Position numbers and translations under genes: made by a program | Source: Verrucomicrobiaceae bacterium | GTDB taxonomy: Bacteria; Verrucomicrobiota; Verrucomicrobiia; Verrucomicrobiales; Verrucomicrobiaceae | Reading direction: 5' to 3' | Length of the DNA stretch: 40,892 nt | Assembly: GCA_027489965.1 (NCBI GenBank) | Contig: JAIXZA010000033.1 | Location: 1-40,892 of the forward strand | The notes under the pieces: generated by a model | The model's input: the letters and a program-made list of their open reading frames with translations, nothing else | The model's database searches: none | Told to the model about the DNA's origin: nothing | Shown here: positions 24,809 to 32,850 of the stretch, piece after piece | How the letters are laid out: each line of letters opens with the position of its first letter | How positions within the stretch are numbered: position 1 is the first letter of the stretch

Positions 24809-25726
24809 TTACCGATTCGTGGAGACCGCTGGCTTGGGCTCCTGCGGTTTTGGTCCGCCGGATCCGGGCTGACGCAGTTCCTTTTGCACCCACTCAAGGC
24901 CTTGCAGGTTACCCTTGATCCCCTCGGCGGCGTCCACGGTGGGGCGTTCGTGGATGATGCCAATGGGGCCGTGCCAACCGCTGGCTTCGACGACACGGAT
25001 CATCGCCAGTTCTGACTCATCGGAGCCGATGTAGCTCACGGGAGGATATTTGGTGGTGTCGGCGCTCATGCCGTTGAAGTTCACCGCGATCAGATAAGGC
25101 TGCATGCGTTTAAACAACGCGGGGAACTCGGCCAGCGAGCCGCGCCAGTGGTGGAAATTGAACACGATGCCCACGTTCGTGATGCCGTCGCGTTTCAGTC
25201 GCTCGATGATGGCGATTTGATGATCCTGCTCCTCGAACCATGGCTCGCGATGATTGTAGAGTCCCACTTTGCAATCGAGCGCCGCCGCATCCTCCGCGAT
25301 GGGCCGGATGCGTGCGGCCTCGGCTTCGATGCGCTCGGCATCGTTCGTCGCCATGATGGCACGTGATCCACAAACCCAGAACTGCGGATGGATGCCGTGG
25401 CGCTTGGTGGACTCGACGATTTGTGGATTCCGTGCTGGATACCACCATGCGGCGATCTCGATGCCGTGCTTCTTCGCCGCTTCGATTTCCGCATCGACCG
25501 CACTGCCCCCGTTGTAGGCGAACTTGCTCAAGCCAAGCTCCTTCAACATCTGCATCCGTTCCTCCGGGCCGCGCTTCTTTGCATCCCATGGAGGCGCGAT
25601 CCATAAGGCTGAGATGTTCTTGAGGTCGAAGATGGACGGTGCATCGGCTGCGATGAGCATTGCGGATGTGGACGCGAAAAGGGTGACCGTGAGGAGGCCG
25701 AGTGCAGTGAGCGAATGCAATTTCAT
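24809..25726 (-). CDS. Exported sugar-phosphate isomerase/epimerase-like protein
   Basis: This 305-residue protein has a signal peptide (about 1-27) and a single AP-endonuclease-2/xylose-isomerase-like TIM barrel. It is a paralogue of the N-terminal domain of the next gene: shared pieces include the GIEIAAWW/GIEMFAFW strand, GLYNHREPWFEE, the FNFHHW strand, AVNFNGMSAD and GWHGPIGIIHE. An export signal on this fold suggests it acts on a free, not phosphorylated, sugar or sugar acid. Its ATG overlaps the hydrolase stop by one base (TGATG), so the two are translationally coupled. The giant gene begins 45 bases after its stop. Confidence 0.85.
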   Translation of the reverse strand: MKLHSLTALGLLTVTLFASTSAMLIAADAPSIFDLKNISALWIAPPWDAKKRGPEERMQMLKELGLSKFAYNGGSAVDAEIEAAKKHGIEIAAWWYPARNPQIVESTKRHGIHPQFWVCGSRAIMATNDAERIEAEAARIRPIAEDAAALDCKVGLYNHREPWFEEQDHQIAIIERLKRDGITNVGIVFNFHHWRGSLAEFPALFKRMQPYLIAVNFNGMSADTTKYPPVSYIGSDESELAMIRVVEASGWHGPIGIIHERPTVDAAEGIKGNLQGLEWVQKELRQPGSGGPKPQEPKPAVSTNR

Positions 25727-26589
25727 CAGAGGGCTGTGGGTGTGTTATTTGAAAAAGGGAGTGAGACGGCGAAGTCGGCAAAGGCTCGCAGCACCGACTC
25801 CGGTCGGTCGCGATGCAGGTTGTGACCGCAGCCGGGAAAACGAACATGCTGGCAGTCTGAAACGATGGACATGAGGCTCTCGGCATCGGCGTCGGTGAGC
25901 CCACCACCTGCGGATGGATCGGCCTGGAGCAGCAAGGTGGGACAACGGAGGCCAGCAAGCAGGGAAGGAAAATCATAGCCATCAAGCCAGCGGCCTTCGA
26001 TGACGGGCGTGAGCACCTCGAGGTCGAGTTGGCTAAGGCATTGCGCACTCCATGTCAGAGAGGCTCGGTCGCGCAACTCGCCGAGGCGTTTGAAGGCACC
26101 GCCGCTGGCTGGGAGACGAATGTCTGCGAGGGCGTCGGTGATTTCTTCCACGCTGCCGCGCTTTCGTGCGGCCTCTCTCATGCCGGTGAACTGCGCCTGC
26201 CAGGCACTGCCCGCGATGCGGTTTCCCATGGTGTGAAAGGGCGGGTCTTCGAGAATGATGCCGCGCACTCGGTCCGGCAGTTCCGCTGCGACTGCTGCGG
26301 CCACCATGGCCCCCAAAGAATGCCCGAAGAGGACGACAGGGTCGGCGGTTTCCTCCTGCACAAAGCGCACGACATCCGCGACGTAGTCGGTGACGAGATA
26401 GCTCTCAGCTCGTGGCGAAGTCCCGTGGCCGCGTTGGTCGAGGGCGATGACCTTCCAATGGTCTGTGAACTCTGGGATAAGCGGTTCCCAATCGGCTCCG
26501 CAGCGCGTGACGCCGTGGAGCATCAACAAGACAGGACCTGCACCGCTGGTGGTGCGGTGCAGGTTCAATCTTGGCGAAGCGGGATTCAT
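25726..26589 (-). CDS. Alpha/beta-fold hydrolase
   Basis: This 287-residue cytoplasmic hydrolase has the oxyanion-hole HG (residues 25-26), the nucleophile elbow GHSLG (Ser91) and the catalytic His in CGHNLHRDRP near the C-terminus. The acid is probably the Asp in LLLQADPSAGG. Such enzymes cleave esters, lactones or C-C bonds; in a sugar operon a lactone is plausible (inference). The frame extends to 26709, but that part overlaps the cupin gene, so I chose ATG 26589, 13 bases after the cupin stop. Its stop overlaps the next ATG by one base. Confidence 0.86.
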   Translation of the reverse strand: MNPASPRLNLHRTTSGAGPVLLMLHGVTRCGADWEPLIPEFTDHWKVIALDQRGHGTSPRAESYLVTDYVADVVRFVQEETADPVVLFGHSLGAMVAAAVAAELPDRVRGIILEDPPFHTMGNRIAGSAWQAQFTGMREAARKRGSVEEITDALADIRLPASGGAFKRLGELRDRASLTWSAQCLSQLDLEVLTPVIEGRWLDGYDFPSLLAGLRCPTLLLQADPSAGGGLTDADAESLMSIVSDCQHVRFPGCGHNLHRDRPESVLRAFADFAVSLPFSNNTPTAL

Positions 26590-26602
26590 GCGGTGTCTTT
26601 TG

Positions 26603-27169
26603 TTAGGCGGACCTGGCGTCGAGGCTGGTGCGCCAGTCATTCCAGCCTGCGTCCACCGATGACGGGGCGGCGTGCCATTCCGGCATGGGCTCGCCGGTCG
26701 CGGGATCACGGTCAGGAATGGGCAGCATCATGATGCGTTTGCAGGCGCGTTTGTAGTCTTCATCGCTGAGGTAGGCTTCTTCGATGTCGTCCCAATCGCG
26801 TCCGCCCGGGTAGCCACCACACACATGAAGGTCATCCGATTGAGCGACCATTTCGTGGCTGACTCCGGCGGGGATGACGATCACATCGCCGGTGTTGATC
26901 CGCAAACGGGTCCAGCCGCTTTCTCCGACCGACAATTGGAGCTCCATCCAACCCTTGGCACAGCCGAGACACTCATGGGAGGTGGAATGGAAGTGCGCGT
27001 AAGGGTAAACGCCGGGGTAGTCCCAGTTGTTGGACCAAGCGTTGCTGCGGAAGCGGGCTTTGATCGCCTCGGCTCCTCCACCTGGGACGGCGTCGCGATG
27101 CACGAGAAGGGGGAATCGGTTGTTGGGGATTTTGCCTTGGGGTTTGGATGTGTAGCTCTCGGTGGACAT
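26603..27169 (-). CDS. Cupin-domain protein
   Basis: This 188-residue protein has one cupin barrel. Motif 1 is YAHFHSTSHECLG with likely metal ligands His59, His61 and Glu66 or His65. Motif 2 is GDVIVIPAGVSHEM with His105. A C-terminal extension carries DEDYKRACKRIMMLPIPDRDP and then WHAAP. Cupins of this size bind small sugars or act as isomerases or dioxygenases; none can be picked from sequence. It has no signal, so it is cytoplasmic. It lies 42 bases after the dehydrogenase and 13 before the hydrolase in the same operon. Confidence 0.84.
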   Translation of the reverse strand: MSTESYTSKPQGKIPNNRFPLLVHRDAVPGGGAEAIKARFRSNAWSNNWDYPGVYPYAHFHSTSHECLGCAKGWMELQLSVGESGWTRLRINTGDVIVIPAGVSHEMVAQSDDLHVCGGYPGGRDWDDIEEAYLSDEDYKRACKRIMMLPIPDRDPATGEPMPEWHAAPSSVDAGWNDWRTSLDARSA

Positions 27170-27211
27170 GGTTTAGTTGGGCGGATGGAGTTTGGGAAAA
27201 AGCAGCTGGCA

Positions 27212-28522
27212 TCACTCGGCGGCGGCACCGTAGGCCACGTCTTCGTTGCCATAACGACGGACGCGCATGTTGCATTGCTCGGCATGGCCCACGAATCCCT
27301 CCAGCATGCACAAACGAGAGCCGTATTTGCCAATCAAAGTCGCGGCTTCATCGGTGAGGACTTTTTGATAGGTGTGAGTTTTCAGGAACTTGCCCACCCA
27401 GAGGCCGCCCGTGTAGCGCCCGGCCTTTCTCGTCGGTAGGGTGTGGTTGGTGCCGATCACTTTGTCACCATTGGCCACATGGGTTCGCGGACCGAGGAAC
27501 AAGGCTCCGTAACAGGTCATGTTTTCCAGGAACCAATCGTCGCGGTCGGTCATGATCTGCACGTGCTCAGAGGCGATCTCGTTGGCCATGGTGAGCATTT
27601 CCTCATAGGTGTCGCAAAGGATCACAGCACCATAATCCTGCCACGAGGCGCGTGCGGTTTCCGCCGTGCGCAGGATGTCGAGAAGACGATCAATCTCAGC
27701 TAGTGTCGCGTGCGCGAGTTGGGATGAGTTGGTCAGTAGGATGGCGGGCGAGTTGTAACCATGTTCCGCCTGCCCGAGCAGATCCGTCGCGCAAAGCTCG
27801 GCATCGACGGTGTCGTCCGCGATCACCATCGTCTCGGTTGGTCCGGCAAGGAGGTCGATGCCCACGCGGCCGAAGAGTTGGCGTTTGGCCTCGGCCACAA
27901 AGGCGTTCCCAGGACCCACGATCATGTCTACGGGAGCGATCGTCGCCGTTCCCAAGGCCATGGCGCCGATGGCCTGCATGCCGCCGAGGACATAGATTTC
28001 GTGTGCGCCGCCGAGGTGCATGGCAGCGACAATGGCGGGATGGGGAGCGCCGTTTTGAGGCGGAGCCGCAGCGACGATGCGCGGCACACCAGCGACGGAT
28101 GCGGTCAGCACGGACATGTGAGCCGAAGCCACCATCGGGAACTTGCCGCCCGGCACATAACAACCGACGGATTGCACGGGAATGTGTTTGTGCCCGAGGA
28201 TGACGCCAGGGAGCGTTTCGACTTCGAGATCGGTCATCGTGGCACGCTGGGCTTCCGCGAAACGACGGATTTGAGCTTGGGCAAATCGGATGTCGTCAAG
28301 GTCGCGGGCGGAGACCTTTGCCATCGCTGCCTCGATTTCAGGTGGGCTGAGCTTAAAGCTAGGCGGGTCGTAGCGGTCGAACTTGCTGGACAACTCACGC
28401 ACCGCTTCATCGCCACGCGCAGCGATGTCCGCCAAGGTGCTTTCGACAATGCTGCGCACTTTGGTGTCGTCTTCGGCGCGTTCGATTTCGGGCTTGCCGG
28501 ATTTCAGATACGTGATGGCCAT
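27212..28522 (-). CDS. Histidinol-dehydrogenase-family alcohol dehydrogenase (HpsN-like)
   Basis: This 436-residue NAD- and zinc-dependent dehydrogenase keeps the HisD active site: zinc ligands Gln251, His254, Asp353 and His413 and the catalytic pair Glu319-His320. Its sequence ([47 protein letters not shown]) is closer, as I remember, to the branch that includes sulfopropanediol 3-dehydrogenase HpsN and polyol-catabolic enzymes than to biosynthetic HisD. No his gene is nearby, and it is the first gene of the five-gene catabolic operon. It probably oxidises a primary alcohol of a sugar- or sulfonate-like substrate to the acid. Biosynthetic HisD is the less likely alternative. Confidence 0.87.
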   Translation of the reverse strand: MAITYLKSGKPEIERAEDDTKVRSIVESTLADIAARGDEAVRELSSKFDRYDPPSFKLSPPEIEAAMAKVSARDLDDIRFAQAQIRRFAEAQRATMTDLEVETLPGVILGHKHIPVQSVGCYVPGGKFPMVASAHMSVLTASVAGVPRIVAAAPPQNGAPHPAIVAAMHLGGAHEIYVLGGMQAIGAMALGTATIAPVDMIVGPGNAFVAEAKRQLFGRVGIDLLAGPTETMVIADDTVDAELCATDLLGQAEHGYNSPAILLTNSSQLAHATLAEIDRLLDILRTAETARASWQDYGAVILCDTYEEMLTMANEIASEHVQIMTDRDDWFLENMTCYGALFLGPRTHVANGDKVIGTNHTLPTRKAGRYTGGLWVGKFLKTHTYQKVLTDEAATLIGKYGSRLCMLEGFVGHAEQCNMRVRRYGNEDVAYGAAAE

Positions 28523-28594
28523 GGGTGCAGTGTTTTTGTGGATTGTTATTACGCTGGATGCACTTTCATTCTGCCACCGGGTGTTGGAGATCGC

Positions 28595-28650
28595 TTGGAT
28601 CCAAACGGCGGATTTGTGAACGAATGCGCCAAAAGATTGCTAATTGGATC
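28595..28650. promoter_or_regulatory. Candidate AraC operator, two direct TTGGATC half-sites
   Basis: The 152-base divergent gap between the operon and its regulator holds TTGGATC at 28595-28601 and again at 28644-28650. Each is preceded by GATCGC or GATTGC. AraC-family proteins bind direct repeats, and the sites lie between the two start codons, 25 bases from the regulator start. Core promoter boxes are not clear. Confidence 0.3.
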
Positions 28651-28674
28651 GGGATGAAGCGTACTGGAAGGTGA

Positions 28675-29418
28675 ATGCCCAAAACGCTGCCACCGCCTGC
28701 CGACTTCCTCGCTCAACTCGCCCCTGGGTATGAGCTGCGGCTATTCGACGCGTATGCGGACACGCGTTTCTTCATTAAGGACGCGCAGGGTATCTACCGC
28801 TATGCCAGTCGGATCATGCATCTCGCGCACGGATTCGCTGATCCAATGGGCATTCTTGGCCGCACCGATCATGATTTTATACCGGCCTACCTGGCCGATC
28901 ATTACACGCGCGACGATCAAAGGGTGCTCGCTGGAGATGAAATCTGGGGACGGGTGGAGATGGTGATGCGCCATCCCGCCAGTCCCGACTGGTATGTCAC
29001 GTCAAAGATTCCGTTACGTGGCAAGGATGGCCGCGTGGTCGGGCTTGCGGGCATCTCCCGGGATCTGCAAAAGGCCGCCAGTATCGCTTCGCCCTTTGTG
29101 CAATTTACTCCAGTGCTGGAGCACATCCGTGATCATTTCGCCTTGCCCGTGGCGGTGGAGGATCTCGCGCGCCTTGCCGGCATGTCCGTTCGAGGTTTTC
29201 AGCGGCACTTCAAGAAAGCCTTTCAGCTCACGCCTTCTGCCTACCTCCGTCAGTTTCGCATTGGCAAAGTCTGCCAACTTTTGGTCGAGACGGCCGAAAC
29301 CATCACCACAATCGCTCTAGAGAGTGGATTCAGTGATCACAGCCACATGATTCGAGAATTCACCCGTGCCATGAGCACCACGCCAGGCGCTTATCGGAAG
29401 CGATACAGCGGTGATTGA
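28675..29418 (+). CDS. PAS-domain AraC-family transcriptional regulator
   Basis: This 247-residue protein has an N-terminal PAS/PAC domain (about 15-135: DTRFFIKDAQGIYRYASR, MGILGRTDHDFIP, PLRGKDGRVVGLAGISRDLQ) and a C-terminal AraC double helix-turn-helix (about 145-245: VEDLARLAGMSVRGFQRHFKK and IALESGFSDHSHMIREFTR). It should sense a small ligand or redox state through PAS and control the divergent five-gene operon. The ATG at 28675 has a clear GGAAGG five bases upstream, one of very few good Shine-Dalgarno sequences in the window. Confidence 0.9.
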   Translation: MPKTLPPPADFLAQLAPGYELRLFDAYADTRFFIKDAQGIYRYASRIMHLAHGFADPMGILGRTDHDFIPAYLADHYTRDDQRVLAGDEIWGRVEMVMRHPASPDWYVTSKIPLRGKDGRVVGLAGISRDLQKAASIASPFVQFTPVLEHIRDHFALPVAVEDLARLAGMSVRGFQRHFKKAFQLTPSAYLRQFRIGKVCQLLVETAETITTIALESGFSDHSHMIREFTRAMSTTPGAYRKRYSGD

Positions 29419-29567
29419 TCCATGTTGCGGGTCTATTCATTCGCGTAGCTCCGACAAGGCCCTTCGATCCACATGACATCCGGTGTGATTCTTTTTGAGG
29501 CACCTCGCTTCTCCTCTAAACTTCCCCTTGGGGTTGACGTGTGCTGGGTCGCTTGGCAATCTGACGG

Positions 29568-30740
29568 ATGCTACTCAATCATGGAATCCATCTCGGCTAC
29601 TGCACCAATATCCACCGCGGAGAAACGTGGGAAGAGACGTGGTGTGGGTTAAAGGATTACACGCTGCGGGTGAAGGATCGTGTCAGCGATGGAAAGCCTT
29701 ATGGCATTGGTCTGAGATTGAGCGAACAGGCAGCTCGTGAACTAAGCGCTCCAGGAAAGGTGGCTGAGTTTAAGGCCTGGCTGGAAGCGAATCACTGCTA
29801 TGTTTTTACCATCAATGGTTTTCCCTATGGCTCGTTTCACGGCACCAGAGTGAAGGAGCAGGTGTTTAAACCCGATTGGTCCACGAAAGAGCGCTTGGTG
29901 TATACCAACCTACTCTTTGATATCCTGGCGGAGCTTTTGCCAGCAGGCGTAAGCGGCAGTGTGAGCACGCTTCCTGGATCGCATAAAACGTTCGGGATCG
30001 GGTCCGAGGAACTGACGGCCATCTTTGAAAACCTGCGCCTTTGCCGAGAGCACATTGAAAAGCTTTGTGTGGCCACGGGGCACGATCTTCATCTGGGCTT
30101 GGAGCCTGAGCCGCTGGGCCTGTTTGAGACGAGTGGTGAGACACTGAAGTTTTTTGGCCTCTACTTCGATCGATTCCCGCAAGACAAAGACTTCTTTAAG
30201 TTTGTCGGCCTCAATTATGACACCTGCCACTTGGCCATTGAATATGAGACACCCAAGCGGGCGCTATCTCGGATCACAGGGGCGGGGATTCGCTTGAGTA
30301 AACTGCATTTCAGCTCTGCTCTGAGACTTACGCCGACGCCTGAGATGGTGGAGAAGTTACGGGCGTTTGATGAGCCTGTTTATTTCCATCAAGTCATTGC
30401 CAGCTATGGTCCCACAGAGCCATTACGGCGCTTCAAGGATCTGCCGGATGCGCTGGCTTTTGCGCAGACCAATCCGCAGGAACTGGGGGAAGAATGGCGG
30501 GTGCATTTTCACATTCCGCTCCATGCTGAGCCAGTGGACGGCTTTCAAAGTACCCGAGACCACATTCAGGGCGCTATGGATTGGCTGTCGCAGAACCCAA
30601 CCAAGTGTCAGCACATTGAAATGGAAACTTACACCTGGGAGGTTTTGCCAGCCGAGATGAGGGCAGGGGATGTGGTCGATCAGCTGGTCAAGGAATACGA
30701 CTGGACGCTGGCCGAACTGCGTGAGCGAGGGCTGGTGTGA
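29568..30740 (+). CDS. eboE: EboE-like metabolite traffic protein
   Basis: This 390-residue TIM-barrel-like protein begins with HGIHLGYCTNIHRGETW, the characteristic EboE N-terminus, and continues with LRLSEQAARELS, GFPYGSFHGTRVKEQVF, LEPEPLGLFET, LNYDTCHLAIEY and EMETYTWEVLP. EboE belongs to the ebo operon (EboA-F), which in cyanobacteria and other phyla is linked to export or traffic of secondary metabolites such as scytonemin precursors. No other ebo gene is in the window, so it is a lone copy or part of a dispersed set. It is followed at 62 bases by an SGNH hydrolase. Confidence 0.83.
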   Translation: MLLNHGIHLGYCTNIHRGETWEETWCGLKDYTLRVKDRVSDGKPYGIGLRLSEQAARELSAPGKVAEFKAWLEANHCYVFTINGFPYGSFHGTRVKEQVFKPDWSTKERLVYTNLLFDILAELLPAGVSGSVSTLPGSHKTFGIGSEELTAIFENLRLCREHIEKLCVATGHDLHLGLEPEPLGLFETSGETLKFFGLYFDRFPQDKDFFKFVGLNYDTCHLAIEYETPKRALSRITGAGIRLSKLHFSSALRLTPTPEMVEKLRAFDEPVYFHQVIASYGPTEPLRRFKDLPDALAFAQTNPQELGEEWRVHFHIPLHAEPVDGFQSTRDHIQGAMDWLSQNPTKCQHIEMETYTWEVLPAEMRAGDVVDQLVKEYDWTLAELRERGLV

Positions 30741-30802
30741 TCAGGCTTTCGTTTCAACCCTTGTCTTTTTTGCTAGGACTTTAATTCAGGTACACCTTTT
30801 CT

Positions 30803-31450
30803 ATGAAAACCATCCTTTGCTTTGGCGACTCGAATACTTGGGGCTTTGATCCAGCAAGCATTACCGCATCCTTTCCTCGTCGGCATCCGATCACGGCGCG
30901 TTGGACGGGGCGTTTGGCAGCGGAGTTAGGACCGGAGTTTCGTGTGATTGAGGAAGGCCAAAATGGTCGCACAACGGTGCATGACGATCCGCTGAATGTT
31001 TGCCGGAATGGGAAGGACTACCTGCCGGCTTGTTTGGAAAGTCACAAGCCGATCGACATCGTCGTGCTGATGCTCGGCACCAATGATCTCAAGAGCTACT
31101 ACAATCTGCCCCCAGGCGAGATTGCCAATGGCGCAGCAGTCTTGGCTAAGATGATTCTGGCCAGCGATGCCGGGCCTGGCAATCAGCCGCCAAAGCTTCT
31201 GCTGGTTTGTCCTCCGCTGGTTGGTGATCTTTCCCACCTGCCGGATCTGGCAGCAAAGATACCCCATGGGCTAGCGCGCAGCCAACAGTTCCCACGCTAT
31301 TATGAGGCCCTGGCAACGGCGCTTGGGTGTGCGTGTTTGAATAGCCAGGAGATCGTGCAAACAAGCCCCGTCGATGGCATCCACCTTGAGGCAAGTGAGC
31401 ATGCAAGGCTAGGCTCTGCTGTGGCTGCCAAGCTCAGGGAGATAGTTTGA
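30803..31450 (+). CDS. SGNH/GDSL-family hydrolase
   Basis: This 215-residue cytoplasmic esterase-like enzyme has block I FGDSNTWG (nucleophile Ser10), block II EEGQNGRTT, block III LGTNDLK (92-95) and block V DGIHLEASEH with catalytic Asp191 and His194. The pattern is close to arylesterase/acyl-CoA thioesterase I-like SGNH enzymes that act on acetylated carbohydrates or simple esters. It lies 62 bases after eboE and may share its transcript. There is no Shine-Dalgarno sequence before the ATG. Confidence 0.9.
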   Translation: MKTILCFGDSNTWGFDPASITASFPRRHPITARWTGRLAAELGPEFRVIEEGQNGRTTVHDDPLNVCRNGKDYLPACLESHKPIDIVVLMLGTNDLKSYYNLPPGEIANGAAVLAKMILASDAGPGNQPPKLLLVCPPLVGDLSHLPDLAAKIPHGLARSQQFPRYYEALATALGCACLNSQEIVQTSPVDGIHLEASEHARLGSAVAAKLREIV

Positions 31451-31532
31451 GGGATTTTGACCACATCCTGCGGTGCCTTGAATATTGCAGTTGCACGGTG
31501 GTGTCTGTGTGACATAGCCTTCACACACAGGC

Positions 31533-32477
31533 ATGGATTCAAACACAACGACTTCAGACTCGCCGACCACGGATCACTCAGTGGTAACAAAAGGATTTAC
31601 CCAGATAGCGCTGGGAGCCGCTGCAGGAGCCTTTGTGGCGATGCGGATGAACCGGGCAGCGTTGTTGCTCACGGCAGGTTTAGCTTACGCCTACTGGAAA
31701 AAAAGCCAGCCGATCTCGTCTGACGATTCCGTTGCCGAGCCGATGGTCATTGATGATTTAGCGTTTTCAGAAGTTCTTTCAGCGTCACTTCCCGAAAAGA
31801 CCTACACAGCTTGGCATGCCCCGGAAGCTACGATTCAAGAGCCTTTTCAATGGGCGACGAAGCCTGTCGAGCCTGAGCCAAACCTGCTACCTTCATCTTC
31901 ATTACAGGCTTTTTTCACGCCACCAGTTGGCCTGGTTGAGCCCGAAGTTGCACCTCAAGTCGAAGCAGTAACCGAAGCAGCCATTGCGCCTAGCGAAACT
32001 GCCTGGGCTGATTTGCGAGCCGCCATTGCCCCAGTTATCACCGTCCCAATCGAGGAGAAAATTGAGTCTTTATTGCCCGAGAGTCAGAGTTCATCAGGCG
32101 TCGAAAGTGAAGCTCCGGTTGAATCAACGATTGCTGAGCCACCGCCGATGGGTGACTTGGAGGTTTGTTTGCCATCTTCACCCATGGTTCTGCCTACGAT
32201 GGATGAAACAGAAGTGCTGCCTGGTGATATGCTGATGATTGAGCAGGTGGAGTCCGTTGAGGAAGAGGTTCCGCAGAGTTTGTTTTTCGAGGCACCCGCA
32301 GAACTCAATCCAACTCCGCAATCCCTGGGGTATACGGAAACGCTGATTGTTCCCAAGCCCACCACGCAGCCACTAGTTGCCGAAGCCCCGACTAAGGATG
32401 TCAGTCTTTCCGCTCCGGTCGTTTTGCCCAGGGATTTGCAGGCGCGGAAGTCTTTCTTCGATTGGCTTCGTGGTTAA
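31533..32477 (+). CDS. Membrane-anchored acidic low-complexity protein
   Basis: I do not recognise this 314-residue protein. A hydrophobic Gly/Ala hairpin (about 22-57: FTQIALGAAAGAFVAMRM and AALLLTAGLAYAYW) anchors it. A long acidic, Pro/Glu/Ser-rich disordered region (about 60-290) follows, ending in a basic RDLQARKSFFDWLRG. The composition suggests a tethered, extended linker or scaffold. A small membrane protein gene follows 22 bases downstream on the same strand. Confidence 0.68.
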   Translation: MDSNTTTSDSPTTDHSVVTKGFTQIALGAAAGAFVAMRMNRAALLLTAGLAYAYWKKSQPISSDDSVAEPMVIDDLAFSEVLSASLPEKTYTAWHAPEATIQEPFQWATKPVEPEPNLLPSSSLQAFFTPPVGLVEPEVAPQVEAVTEAAIAPSETAWADLRAAIAPVITVPIEEKIESLLPESQSSSGVESEAPVESTIAEPPPMGDLEVCLPSSPMVLPTMDETEVLPGDMLMIEQVESVEEEVPQSLFFEAPAELNPTPQSLGYTETLIVPKPTTQPLVAEAPTKDVSLSAPVVLPRDLQARKSFFDWLRG

Positions 32478-32499
32478 TCCTATCACCCCATTTATCGCT

Positions 32500-32850
32500 A
32501 TGGATGCAACATTTTTTATTTGGCTCGCGGGTTTGGCGATCGTGATGATCATGCTTTGGAAGTTCTCTGCCTATGCTTCAGTCAGGCCTCGTAATTCAAG
32601 GTTAAGGCCACATAAGCCATCTTCGTTTTCATCCAATGATGTGAATCACTTGCCCATGGTAGGTGGCGGATACCAGACCTACGACACACCCAATCACCCC
32701 CAGTCTGAATCAAGTTCCACTTGGGAATCTCCGACTGCGCTAGATGGCTATTCGTCCTCTGATTCAGGAAGTAGCTTCTCCGACTGCGCCGGCAGTTCCT
32801 TTGATTGCGGAGGCGGTGACTCTGGTGGCGGAGGAGGAGGCGGAGATTAG
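32500..32850 (+). CDS. Small membrane protein with Ser/Cys/Gly-rich tail
   Basis: From the ATG at 32500 this protein has 116 residues: one N-terminal membrane segment (about 5-23), a basic stretch, a Ser-rich region and a tail of SSFSDCAGSSFDCGGGDSG followed by Gly repeats and a final Asp. Similar Cys/Gly-rich tails are common at the ends of small bacterial membrane proteins of unknown function. The frame extends further upstream, but that part overlaps the preceding gene. Its TAG stop overlaps the TAA of the convergent ABC gene by two bases. Confidence 0.68.
   Translation: MDATFFIWLAGLAIVMIMLWKFSAYASVRPRNSRLRPHKPSSFSSNDVNHLPMVGGGYQTYDTPNHPQSESSSTWESPTALDGYSSSDSGSSFSDCAGSSFDCGGGDSGGGGGGGD

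Noticed and set aside
25726..26709. Longer start of the alpha/beta hydrolase at 26709
   Set aside because: It would overlap the cupin gene by about 107 bases and add a Pro/Arg-rich leader with no family similarity.
27212..28522. Biosynthetic histidinol dehydrogenase HisD
   Set aside because: No his genes are nearby; the operon context and the sequence resemble the HpsN-like catabolic branch, so I did not use the symbol hisD.
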